Below, piece by piece: positions 1 through 7,040 of a DNA stretch of 8,576 nt (within the stretch, counting starts at the first letter, position 1; each line of letters begins with the position of its first letter). The stretch comes from Planctomycetaceae bacterium (GTDB taxonomy: Bacteria > Planctomycetota > Planctomycetia > Planctomycetales > Planctomycetaceae). The translations under genes were made by a program, and so were the position numbers. The stretch is from the NCBI GenBank assembly GCA_020426085.1, contig JAGQQP010000156.1:1-8576 (forward strand), in the 5' to 3' direction. The notes under the pieces were generated by a model, which worked only from the letters and a program-made list of their open reading frames with translations, ran no database searches and was not told the origin of the DNA.

Positions 1-470
1 AGAATTCCTTCCCACTGTAGAATACTGGCCACATTTTCTTTTGGGCGTACGGTTCGCAGGAGAGGCATAATCACCGTCGGTCCCGTCACGACCATCAGCG
101 CACCAAACAGGAAGGAAACACTCCAGGAAAAGTCCAGCAGCGTGCGGGTCGCCAGCGCAGTAATCATCCAGGTGATGAAAGCACCGATCGTAATCAGATT
201 CCGGATGACCCGTTCCAGTCCGGGAATATTCTGAATTTTTAAGGTCAGACTCCCTTCGAACAGAATCACGGCAACCGCCAGGGACACGAAAGGAAACAGC
301 AGATCACCGAATAACTGATCCGGATTTAACCACTGCATCACCGGTCCTGCCATAATGCCGGCGGCCAGCAGGAAAATAATCGCAGGATATTTCACACGCC
401 AGGCAACCCACTGGCACAGCATGCCTGTAAATAAGATAAATGACAGGGAAAGAATTGCGTGTTCGCTCAT
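1..470 (-). CDS. Cation:proton antiporter, CPA1/NhaP type (C-terminus cut by window edge)
   Basis: Inner-membrane antiporter that probably exchanges Na+ or K+ for protons, supporting pH and ion balance. The window holds the first 156 codons or so. The translation begins MSEHAILSLSFILFTGML and shows about five hydrophobic helices in a row, with a TGPTVIMPLLR segment near residues 127-137 followed by RPKENVASILQWEGI. That segment is what I associate with NhaP-like CPA1 antiporters. An in-frame TAA lies eight codons upstream of the ATG at 470 with no other start between, so this start is firm; the only ribosome-site signal is a weak GGA about six bases upstream. The missing C-terminus would decide whether a cytosolic TrkA-type regulatory domain is present. 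Ion specificity cannot be read from this part. Family assignment is confident, substrate is not. Confidence 0.85.
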   Translation of the reverse strand, partial: MSEHAILSLSFILFTGMLCQWVAWRVKYPAIIFLLAAGIMAGPVMQWLNPDQLFGDLLFPFVSLAVAVILFEGSLTLKIQNIPGLERVIRNLITIGAFITWMITALATRTLLDFSWSVSFLFGALMVVTGPTVIMPLLRTVRPKENVASILQWEGI

Positions 471-486
471 GAAAATTCCAGCTGAT

Positions 487-609
487 CTATTTTAAATCGG
501 CCCCAATTGCGCAGGCCGTTTGTTTCATCTGTTTCTGACTCTGGGAATCGGTCGCGTCCATTAAAACTCTTTTAGCCAGTGCAACGTCGGTTGACTGGAT
601 TGCTATCAT
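487..609 (-). CDS. Possible small protein of 40 residues, unrecognised
   Basis: A short ORF starts with ATG ATA GCA ATC and ends TTA AAA TAG, 16 bases before the antiporter start. The product, beginning MIAIQSTDVALAKRVLMDA, looks like one amphipathic helix rich in Gln, Lys and Ala, with no signal peptide or membrane segment. The pattern of hydrophobic residues around ALAKRVLMDATDSQ faintly recalls small YjfB-type putative motility proteins, but that rests on memory of a loose pattern and the ORF is shorter than that family. No convincing Shine-Dalgarno sequence precedes the ATG. The same frame stays open further upstream into the neighbouring gene, so part of its openness may be chance. It could equally be leader sequence of the antiporter gene. 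Confidence 0.27.
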   Translation of the reverse strand: MIAIQSTDVALAKRVLMDATDSQSQKQMKQTACAIGADLK

Positions 610-634
610 GGCTGAATCATTACAAGCGCAACTC

Positions 635-662
635 AAAAAGCAAGGGTCAGTTCTTCTGATCC
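635..662 (-). terminator. Candidate intrinsic terminator of the double-propeller gene
   Basis: Read on the minus strand, GGATCAG, a five-base AAGAA loop and CTGACCC form a seven-position stem with one A-C mismatch, followed directly by TTGCTTTTT. The stop codon TGA of the propeller gene lies inside the right arm. The stem is short and imperfect and the T tract is interrupted, so this is a moderate candidate only. Confidence 0.35.
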
Positions 663-2455
663 GGTTCGACACTGATCGCGGTTCCGATTCCTGTTTTCCC
701 GTAACCGTTCCCACAGTAAAACAGTCGTAACCGCTTGCCTTCCCGAATGACGGAAGGGTATTCCACCATCTGACTCTCCCAGCCGGAACCGCTGGGCGTG
801 AGCTGCAGATTATCTCCCGATTTTTCACCCCGGGTCCAATAGATCCCGTCATCCGATTCCGCGTAGCAGATACTATAATAGCCCCAGCGGGAACCGATTG
901 CGGAATACCACATCTGAAAGCTGCCATCATCTCGCTGTAAAACAACCGGGCCGGCGACCCCCACATTCTCATAGTCCCGCTCGGGATTACGCAGCATGAT
1001 GGTCCCCTGTTTTTTCCAGTGGATGCCATCTTCAGAGACAGCCAGACAGATTGTTTTCTGCTGATTCAACAGATGCGGTTTACCAACAGTAGGACATCCT
1101 GTGTAATAAAAACGCCATTCTGTCGCACCATCGCTTCGCGCCACCTGAATCACCGAACCACCGGCGATGCCGATTGCATCGGGAGTTCCCGGTTCACCAC
1201 TCCGTGCCAGGACCGGCTGCTGACTGAAACGGGACCAGTTTTTACCATCGGCACTGGTTGCCAGACCAATTCCGGGGAAGGAACTGAGCCCTGTCCCCTG
1301 CCCGCTGTTTCCGGTGTAGTATAAATGCCAGCGATCCTCTGCCATTCGAATCGCATGGGGCAGAACACACCAGCGTGCATCAAAGCTGCCTGGCTGACCG
1401 GTTTCAAATAACGGGCCACTCCGTTTCCAGTTTGTGATGTCATCCACGTCCGCTGTCGCAATATCAATTCGATGCAGACCTTTCTCATCACCGCCTGCAT
1501 AGAACAACTGGTACTGGTTTTCCTGCCTGACCACCCAGGGGTTCATACAGCGTGTGGAATCGAAATTTCCCGCAGCGCGTGGGGGGAGAATTGGATTTTG
1601 TGCCTCACGTTTCCAGTGAATGCGATCCCGCAGCGCACTGAATTCCGCGGAATGCGTCAGCCTGAGTTTTACAACCTCTTTAGAACTACGGATGATGCCA
1701 AAGAAAGTTCCAATGTCACTCTGATCCCAGGCAATTCCCTGCCCGGCGATCGGGGCAGATATTGTTTCCACATGCTCCAGAATTCCAGGAGCCTTCGGAA
1801 CTTTCAGGACGTAGACTTCCCCATGATCGTGGCCTGTCGCATATAACAGCCCATTGGGTCCAAAGGCCCCGCCCGAATTGCTGTTGGGCAGAAACCGTTT
1901 TACGACGGAATCGGGAAATGTCCACTCTGCTTCCGGCTGCCAGTTGTCATCGTAGCGAACCAGGCGGGTCTTGCGGACGTTTTCAATCTGACCATAAAAC
2001 GCATAGCAGACCCACCACTTGCCGGCTCGCCGATCAACCCAGTTGATAGCACCTGCCGTCTCCGGAAACGTCAATGTTTTCAGATGTTCCAGTGTCTCCG
2101 GTTTGAAAACTTCGATCGTATTCTTGAGCGGACTTTTCGGCCAGTTGGAATGGGCACAATACAGTTTCCCCCCCGTCACAATTCCACTGTTTAAGTGACG
2201 AATATGGGAGTCTTTCGGCCCCGTCCATTTTGTGAGTTGGTTCCCCGTTGTTTTATCATAACGGGCCACCTCCCGACTCGAGATGGCATAGAATGAAGTT
2301 TCATCAACGGCAACCGCCTGATGTGCTTCTGAAGCTTTAAATCGGTTCAGTTCCCGAAACCCGCGTACCGGTTTCTCATTTGCCTGGATCGATGAAATCT
2401 GACAGAGGAGAATGAACGTGATTATCCAGAAAGCTGGTATGGGAATTTTTCGCAA
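647..2455 (-). CDS. Secreted double beta-propeller protein with glycosidase-like C-terminal region
   Basis: A 602-residue exported protein. Residues 1-25 form a signal peptide: RK, then a hydrophobic core, then SSIQA before NEKP. Residues about 30-270 look like a beta-propeller (phrases such as AVAVDETSFYAISSREVARYD, GGAFGPNGLLYATGHDHGEVY and IAGQGIAWD) and match a planctomycete-type family of unknown function. Residues about 285-595 resemble five-bladed propellers of glycosidase clans (GH43/GH32/GH130 type): repeated units carry WHLYYTGN, WRFYYTGC or LRLFYCGN strands and Asp-box-like turns SADGKNW (near 404), SEDGIHW (near 477) and SDDGIYW (near 537). Catalytic residues cannot be assigned, so carbohydrate binding or cleavage is inference. 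The start is TTG: no ATG or GTG lies between it and an in-frame stop at 2510-2512, and it places the signal peptide correctly. A promoter lies about 100 bases upstream. Confidence 0.85.
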   Translation of the reverse strand: MRKIPIPAFWIITFILLCQISSIQANEKPVRGFRELNRFKASEAHQAVAVDETSFYAISSREVARYDKTTGNQLTKWTGPKDSHIRHLNSGIVTGGKLYCAHSNWPKSPLKNTIEVFKPETLEHLKTLTFPETAGAINWVDRRAGKWWVCYAFYGQIENVRKTRLVRYDDNWQPEAEWTFPDSVVKRFLPNSNSGGAFGPNGLLYATGHDHGEVYVLKVPKAPGILEHVETISAPIAGQGIAWDQSDIGTFFGIIRSSKEVVKLRLTHSAEFSALRDRIHWKREAQNPILPPRAAGNFDSTRCMNPWVVRQENQYQLFYAGGDEKGLHRIDIATADVDDITNWKRSGPLFETGQPGSFDARWCVLPHAIRMAEDRWHLYYTGNSGQGTGLSSFPGIGLATSADGKNWSRFSQQPVLARSGEPGTPDAIGIAGGSVIQVARSDGATEWRFYYTGCPTVGKPHLLNQQKTICLAVSEDGIHWKKQGTIMLRNPERDYENVGVAGPVVLQRDDGSFQMWYSAIGSRWGYYSICYAESDDGIYWTRGEKSGDNLQLTPSGSGWESQMVEYPSVIREGKRLRLFYCGNGYGKTGIGTAISVEPDQKN

Positions 2456-2557
2456 GAGATCTTCAACCTGTTCAATGTGACACGAAACGCAAATTCGTTC
2501 GATAAGAATTCAAGTCTGGTATTCCCCAGCATAAATCAATCGCTTCACAGTTTTCCT

Positions 2558-2586
2558 ATGATATCCGGCATCTCAGGTATTGTCTA
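2558..2586 (-). promoter_or_regulatory. Sigma70-like promoter for the double-propeller gene
   Basis: On the minus strand, TAGACA (2581-2586, five of six matches to TTGACA), a 17-base spacer and TATCAT (2558-2563, five of six matches to TATAAT). Transcription would start near 2551, giving a leader of roughly 95 bases before the TTG start at 2455. Box quality and spacing are good; the assumption is that the organism uses a standard housekeeping sigma factor consensus. Confidence 0.5.
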
Positions 2587-2790
2587 AGTTCAGCTGTCCT
2601 GATCCCGAAAACATCACGCAATAGATTTGCTGAATTGATCAATATCGTCCGACTCCGCAAACAAGCAGTTTTCAGATAGTCGCTTCCGTAAGAAACCGTA
2701 TCTTGAACTGAAACTGGCAATGCGGTAAGTTGACCTTTTCTGATCCTGATTCTTCAAGACTCGCATAAGCTGGACACGATCCGCTTTTGC

Positions 2791-2795
2791 AGGGA
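2791..2795 (+). promoter_or_regulatory. Ribosome binding site of cls
   Basis: AGGGA lies seven bases before the ATG at 2803. This is the clearest Shine-Dalgarno sequence in the window and supports that ATG as the start of cardiolipin synthase. Confidence 0.6.
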
Positions 2796-2802
2796 ACATT
2801 CA

Positions 2803-4242
2803 ATGGACGTCGCCACAATTGCGGTACTGATTCATATTTCGATTGAAATTCTGGTCATCATGCGCGTCATTTTAAGGCCGCACCGTCAACCAGCATCGCG
2901 ATTGGCCTGGATCGTTGTCGTCGTCACACTGCCTGTACTGGGTATCCTCGCCTATCTGCTGCTGGGGGAAGTCAATATCGGACGCCGCCGCGTTGCCCGG
3001 ATGCAGAAAGTATTCGAACGCCTGCCTCAACTTAGTTGCAATGTCTGCCCTGAAGAAGATTTTCATACACTAATCCCCGAGAAACATGATCATCTCTTTC
3101 GCGTTGGCTGTTCCATCAGCGGCTATTCACCAGTAGGTGGGAATACGGCACAACTGATGGCGGATTCGAATTCCACGATCGACAGGATGGTCGCAGATAT
3201 TGACGCTGCTCAGGAACACGTGCATCTGCTGTTCTATATCTGGTTACCCGACAATAACGGCTGCAAGATCATGGAAGCATTGAAACGTGCCGCTGCCCGG
3301 GGTGTTCAATGCCGTGCCATGGCCGATGATCTGGGTTCCCGGCTCCTGATTAAGTCTTCCCATTGGAATGACTTGAAAGCAGCCGGTGTAAAAACCGCAG
3401 TCGCCCTGCCCATCGGAAACCCCCTGCTTCGTCCCTTTGTAGGACGCATAGATCTGCGTAATCACCGTAAAATCGTGGTTATTGATCACAGCATCACGTA
3501 TTGTGGCAGCCAGAACTGTTCCGACCCGGAATTTCGCGTCAAACCCAGATATGCCCCCTGGGTCGATGCCGTCATCCGGTTTGAAGGACCAGTGGCGCGT
3601 CAGAACCAGCATCTGTTTGTCAGCGACTGGATGACACAGGTTGACGAAGATCTGTCACATCTTTTAGACATTCCCATCCCCCCCCGTGAAACCGGATTTC
3701 CAGCACAGGTCGTTGGTACCGGCCCGACGGTTCGCTTTTCTGCGATGCCCGAGATGTTCGAATCTCTGATCCATTCTGCCCGCAGAGAACTGGTGATTAC
3801 TACCCCCTATTATGTTCCGGATGAATCGATGCAGGATGCCCTCTGTGCCACAGCTTATCGTGGCGTTGATACGAAAATCATTTTCCCGGCCCGCAATGAC
3901 TCCCGGATTGTCGGCGCAGCGAGCCACAGCTATTACGAAGAACTGCTGGAAGCAGGTGTGAAAATCTATGAATACGAAAAAGGCCTGCTGCATACCAAGT
4001 CACTGACGCTGGACGGTGAAATCACCCTGATCGGTTCTGCAAATATGGATCGACGCAGCTTTGACCTCAACTATGAAAACAATATCCTGTTTTATAACCC
4101 TGCCTTGACAGAAAATGTCCGGGAACGTCAGCAGGAATATCTGGCATCTTCCAAAGAAATCACAGCAGAAGCCGTCGCAAACTGGAGTATCGCCCGCCGC
4201 TTCTGGAATAATACCATCGCCATGCTGGGTCCGGTTCTGTAA
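2803..4242 (+). CDS. cls: Cardiolipin synthase, phospholipase D superfamily (ClsA type)
   Basis: Membrane enzyme that joins two phosphatidylglycerol molecules into cardiolipin and releases glycerol. The 479-residue length is close to E. coli ClsA. Two N-terminal membrane helices (about residues 4-24 and 34-55) are followed by GEVNIGRRR, typical of the PLDc_N region. Both catalytic HxKxxxxD motifs are intact: HRKIVVID at H221/K223/D228, followed by TYCGSQNCSDPEF, and HTKSLTLD at H397/K399/D404, followed by GEITLIGSANMDRRSFDLNYENN. A C8 run at 3678-3685 lies between the two catalytic halves and is read in frame. The gene is divergent from the propeller gene and convergent with the transporter gene, 27 bases from its stop, with no obvious terminator between them. 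It is the only plus-strand gene here, so it is probably transcribed alone. Function is confident. Confidence 0.96.
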   Translation: MDVATIAVLIHISIEILVIMRVILRPHRQPASRLAWIVVVVTLPVLGILAYLLLGEVNIGRRRVARMQKVFERLPQLSCNVCPEEDFHTLIPEKHDHLFRVGCSISGYSPVGGNTAQLMADSNSTIDRMVADIDAAQEHVHLLFYIWLPDNNGCKIMEALKRAAARGVQCRAMADDLGSRLLIKSSHWNDLKAAGVKTAVALPIGNPLLRPFVGRIDLRNHRKIVVIDHSITYCGSQNCSDPEFRVKPRYAPWVDAVIRFEGPVARQNQHLFVSDWMTQVDEDLSHLLDIPIPPRETGFPAQVVGTGPTVRFSAMPEMFESLIHSARRELVITTPYYVPDESMQDALCATAYRGVDTKIIFPARNDSRIVGAASHSYYEELLEAGVKIYEYEKGLLHTKSLTLDGEITLIGSANMDRRSFDLNYENNILFYNPALTENVRERQQEYLASSKEITAEAVANWSIARRFWNNTIAMLGPVL

Positions 4243-4269
4243 TCAGCGTGAACGACTTCTTCCCCATGA

Positions 4270-5493
4270 TTATCTGATTGAATCGAACAGCAGTAGCCAG
4301 ATCCAGGCCACTGACAATGTAATGATCGTCACAGGCACCCCGACGCGGGCATGCGTGCGGAAGTCGATCTTGATCCCTGCCAGTCGCGCTGATTCAACAA
4401 CAATAATATTGGCCACACTTCCCACAATAATGAAGTTCCCCGCCAATGTACTGCTGATCGCCAGCAAAGGTCCCATCTCACTGCCCTCTGTCATCGGCAA
4501 CAGCAGCATGATCGCGGGCACGTTCGAAACCAGGTTACTCAAGATCGCAGTCGAGAGAAACAGCGTCCCAGGATCCTCCAGGGAGATTCCAGCCGCATGA
4601 GTTCGCGCCATAATCCAGTCCATTCCTCCAGCCAGCTGAAAGGCCTGATTCACAATAAACAGACTGATGAACAACACCAGTAGTGGCCAGTCCACCAGCC
4701 CCATGACGTTGCGCGAATAAAAGGTCCGGCTGAACAGCAGAATCCCAGCCGCTCCCAGAGCCAGTAATTCACGAGGCCAGGGAGCCAGCATGAACCCCAG
4801 TACCAGGAGAGTTAATACGACCAGTCCTTTTCCAGTCTGCCAGGAACTAAACGCATTCTCGCCATCATCTGCAGCGGGTTCCGACTCAATGGACCATTGC
4901 TCCTGATACTGGAAGACCAGTACTCCCCAGACAACGATCAGCCCCAGCAGACAGATCGGAAGCGCAATCAGCAGATAACCATTGAAGGATAAATGTAAAG
5001 ATTCGCCAATCAGGATATTCTGCGGGTTCCCGATCAGGGTTGCTGCACTTCCGATATTGGCAGCACAGGCGAGTGCAATCAGAAAAGGAACCGGATTCAG
5101 TTTTTTTCGCAAACAGAGTTGAATCAGGCTCGGCGTCACCGCCAGACAGACGACATCATTGGTCAGAAAAGCACTCAAAGCACCGCCAAAACCGATTACA
5201 GATGCCAGCAGTAAAGAGGGTGACAGATTGTGATTCACGATGCGATTGGTAATGCGACCATAAAAGCCGCCCAGCCGGAGCTGTGCCGATATCACCATCA
5301 TGCCAAACAGCAGAGCCAGCGTAGGCACATCGATTGATTCCAGAGCCTGCTGCTCAGTCAGGCATCGTCCTGCCAGCAGAATGATGGCCCCCAGTAAGGC
5401 TGCTCCCGTCCGATCCACTTTTAATCCGGGAATCCCCCCCAGCAGCATACTGAGATAGACGCAGATATAAATCGCGATAATCAACGCATTCAT
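4270..5493 (-). CDS. ArsB/NhaD-superfamily anion transporter, YbiR-like (SLC13-related)
   Basis: Polytopic inner-membrane transporter of 407 residues with about ten to eleven hydrophobic helices. Superfamily marks are the two matching half-motifs: FLTNDVVCLAVTP (about residues 108-120) with ANIGSAATLIGNPQN (about 145-159) in the first half, and NLVSNVPAIMLLLP (about 320-333) with STLAGNFIIVGSVAN in the second. The start region, IPGLKVDRTGAALLGAI, also fits. I recall this pattern from YbiR-like members; the substrate (arsenite, citrate, phosphate, sulfate or another anion) cannot be read. The frame can be extended to a TTG at 5568, but the promoter -10 box lies downstream of that codon, and the added 25 residues look non-native, so the ATG at 5493 is preferred. 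No strong Shine-Dalgarno sequence is seen. No ars regulator or reductase gene is nearby, which argues against calling it an arsenite pump. Confidence 0.85.
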   Translation of the reverse strand: MNALIIAIYICVYLSMLLGGIPGLKVDRTGAALLGAIILLAGRCLTEQQALESIDVPTLALLFGMMVISAQLRLGGFYGRITNRIVNHNLSPSLLLASVIGFGGALSAFLTNDVVCLAVTPSLIQLCLRKKLNPVPFLIALACAANIGSAATLIGNPQNILIGESLHLSFNGYLLIALPICLLGLIVVWGVLVFQYQEQWSIESEPAADDGENAFSSWQTGKGLVVLTLLVLGFMLAPWPRELLALGAAGILLFSRTFYSRNVMGLVDWPLLVLFISLFIVNQAFQLAGGMDWIMARTHAAGISLEDPGTLFLSTAILSNLVSNVPAIMLLLPMTEGSEMGPLLAISSTLAGNFIIVGSVANIIVVESARLAGIKIDFRTHARVGVPVTIITLSVAWIWLLLFDSIR

Positions 5494-5548
5494 TGCAACG
5501 GTGGGACTCTGTCCGGGATCAGGGATACGGGGCGCAAAACAGGCGCAG

Positions 5549-5578
5549 ATTATAAACCAGTTGTGCAACCGCGATCAA
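5549..5578 (-). promoter_or_regulatory. Sigma70-like promoter for the transporter gene
   Basis: On the minus strand, TTGATC (5573-5578), an 18-base spacer and a perfect TATAAT (5549-5554). Transcription would begin near 5541, about 48 bases before the ATG at 5493. This would make the transporter independent of the DUF1501 gene even though both lie on the same strand. It also places the alternative TTG at 5568 upstream of the transcript. Confidence 0.6.
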
Positions 5579-5582
5579 CTGG
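5557..5582. repeat. Inverted repeat overlapping the transporter promoter
   Basis: CCAGTTG at 5557-5563 and CAACTGG at 5576-5582 are perfect seven-base inverted arms around a 12-base centre. The left arm is also part of a nested GTTG-TG-CAAC element (5560-5569). The repeat covers the -35 box and spacer of the transporter promoter, as an operator would. As RNA on the minus strand it would form a hairpin followed by TTTAT, so it could also act as a weak terminator for the DUF1501 transcript. Confidence 0.45.
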
Positions 5583-5600
5583 CTTACATCGCAGCCCCGC

Positions 5601-7028
5601 TTATCCCATCAGTTCCGGAATCGGTTTGCCCTGATCGGCAATGATCGGAGTCGGACGACCGTTGAAGTCTTCGATGAACACATTGGAGGAATCAATTCCC
5701 AGATGATGATAAATGGTCGCCAGGAAATCACCCGCGCCACAGATTCGCTCAATGGAATCTTCACCCAGCTTGTCACTCGCACCAATAAAGCGACCGGTTT
5801 CAATTCCACCGCCCGCCCAGATATTGGAAAACGCACGTGGCCAGTGATCTCGGCCCGGCTGCTTGGTACCGGCGGGTGCACTCGCATTCCCTTCACCGGT
5901 ACTGGGCTGGTAATTGACTTTCGGGGTACGTCCGAATTCACCAGTGACCACCACCAGCACACGTTCATCCAGTCCACGATCGTAAATGTCTTCAATCAGA
6001 GCAGAGACGGCCTGATCGTATGCCTGCGAACGAAAACGCATCGCATCGAACACATGATGATTCACTGCGTGATCGTCCCAGTTCTGTACACGACCACAAA
6101 GCGGTCCGCTCAAACTGGTTGATATCACATCGACACCCGCTTCCACCAGACGCCGTGCCATCAGTAACTGCTGGCCCCAGGTGTTGCGACCATAGCGATC
6201 ACGGGTGCGGTCATCTTCCTGGCTCAAATCAAAGGCATCTTTTGCTTTGGGATTCGTTAACAGAGTCATGGCCTGGGTTTCGAATTCGTCCAGTGCCTGC
6301 AGTTCACCCGCCTGATCGAACGAACGTTCCAGGGTATCAAGCTTCTCACGCAGAGTGGCCCGGCGATCGAGCTGTTTCACTTCAGCCTGATTCGAGAGTC
6401 CGATATTGGGGACCGTAAAGTTCGGTTTGTTCGGATCACCTGAAACAGTAAAGGGACCGTAGGCATCTCCCAGGTAGGCACCGCCTACACGCTGTGAAGA
6501 AAAATTGATGCCCACGTACGGCGGAAGCGGATTTTTACGCGGACCTTCTTTGGAACGCAGATAATTGGTAACGGACATCCAGTCAGGATACTTGGGAATT
6601 TCCTTGTCGCGACGATCGGTATCGCCGGTCAGCATTCGCAGTGTTCCCGCCGGGTGCCCGGGGCTGTCATGGCGCATCGAACGCAGAACGGTAAACTTGT
6701 CTGCAATTTTCGCCTGCATCGGCAGCAGTTCTGTGAAATTCATTCCCGGAATTTTCGTCGGGATCATGCCGAAAGGACCACGGTATTCAATCGGCGCAGC
6801 GGGCTTGGGATCGTACGTATCGATGTGTGAACAGCCACCTGGTTGCCAGACCATAATTACAGCGGTCTTTTTCTTTTGATTGGGCAGAGGACTCGCTGCC
6901 TGCAATCGCAGAATTCCAGGAAGACTGAGCGAAGCAAAACCCGCCAGGCCCATTTTGAGAAACCCACGGCGTGTTTCAGGCCCCGGACACGGATGAACTG
7001 TAGATGCGTGAAAAGGATCTGTCATCAC
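5601..7028 (-). CDS. DUF1501 protein with Tat signal peptide
   Basis: A 475-residue member of DUF1501, related in fold to alkaline phosphatases and sulfatases and abundant in planctomycetes; its reaction is unknown. Residues about 19-45 form a Tat signal: TRRGFLK, a hydrophobic stretch, then LQAAS, so it is probably exported folded. Family segments appear in order: MVWQPGGCSHIDTYDPKP (about 59-76), SMRHDSPGHPAG (about 117-128), VVVTGEFGRTP (about 357-367), GRDHWPRAFSNIWAGGG (about 392-408), and a C-terminal FNGRPTPI. Conserved Asp and His in these segments (D70, H120, H125, the DH of GRDHWP) are candidate metal ligands, by analogy only. The start is GTG at 7028 or ATG at 7025; the ribosome site spacing slightly favours GTG. 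It directly follows the PPC gene, so the two are probably one transcript. The usual DUF1549/DUF1553 partner is not in view. Confidence 0.93.
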   Translation of the reverse strand: MMTDPFHASTVHPCPGPETRRGFLKMGLAGFASLSLPGILRLQAASPLPNQKKKTAVIMVWQPGGCSHIDTYDPKPAAPIEYRGPFGMIPTKIPGMNFTELLPMQAKIADKFTVLRSMRHDSPGHPAGTLRMLTGDTDRRDKEIPKYPDWMSVTNYLRSKEGPRKNPLPPYVGINFSSQRVGGAYLGDAYGPFTVSGDPNKPNFTVPNIGLSNQAEVKQLDRRATLREKLDTLERSFDQAGELQALDEFETQAMTLLTNPKAKDAFDLSQEDDRTRDRYGRNTWGQQLLMARRLVEAGVDVISTSLSGPLCGRVQNWDDHAVNHHVFDAMRFRSQAYDQAVSALIEDIYDRGLDERVLVVVTGEFGRTPKVNYQPSTGEGNASAPAGTKQPGRDHWPRAFSNIWAGGGIETGRFIGASDKLGEDSIERICGAGDFLATIYHHLGIDSSNVFIEDFNGRPTPIIADQGKPIPELMG

Positions 7029-7040
7029 TATTTCGCCTTC
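7023..7040 (-). promoter_or_regulatory. Coupled stop/start junction with ribosome binding site
   Basis: The minus strand reads GAAGG (7036-7040), seven bases later TAGTGATG. The TAG (7028-7030) ends the PPC gene, its last base is the first base of a GTG start, and an ATG follows directly (7023-7025). The ribosome site lies inside the end of the PPC gene, which suggests that translation of DUF1501 is coupled to that of the PPC protein. Confidence 0.6.

Larger units (their letters stand above)
2456..2802. other. Divergent intergenic region between the propeller gene and cls
   Basis: This 347-base region separates two genes that point away from each other. It contains a good minus-strand promoter candidate, a perfect 10-base palindrome ATTGATCAAT at 2634-2643, and the cls ribosome binding site near its right end. 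On the plus strand the best boxes I see are TTGAAC at 2703 with a poor TAAGTT 17 bases on, and TTGACC at 2730 with no -10 partner, so the cls promoter remains unidentified. A 61-codon minus-strand ORF (2614-2799) has no ribosome site and no recognisable features and was not accepted as a gene. Confidence 0.6.

Noticed and set aside
1019..1324. Plus-strand ORF inside the propeller gene, along with several others of 60-124 codons
   Set aside because: They lie opposite a long gene with clear protein features, and their products look like shadow translations with odd composition.
2614..2799. 61-codon minus-strand ORF in the divergent region
   Set aside because: No ribosome site, it overlaps the cls ribosome binding site, and the product has no recognisable pattern.
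4243..4269. Shared bidirectional terminator between cls and the transporter gene
   Set aside because: No inverted repeat with a T tract could be found in the 27-base gap or just beside it.
4115..4600. 161-codon plus-strand ORF bridging the ends of cls and the transporter gene
   Set aside because: It overlaps the conserved C-terminal coding parts of both genes and its product is Ser/Pro/Ile-rich without domain features.
4270..5493. Arsenite efflux pump ArsB
   Set aside because: The superfamily fits, but the half-motifs are nearer YbiR-like members and no ars regulator or reductase gene is nearby.
1..5493. One membrane-homeostasis operon of antiporter, cls and anion transporter
   Set aside because: cls is on the opposite strand, the propeller gene intervenes, and the transporter has its own promoter.
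5601..7028. Sulfatase
   Set aside because: DUF1501 is related in fold, but no CxPxR sulfatase signature is present, so sulfatase activity is not supported.
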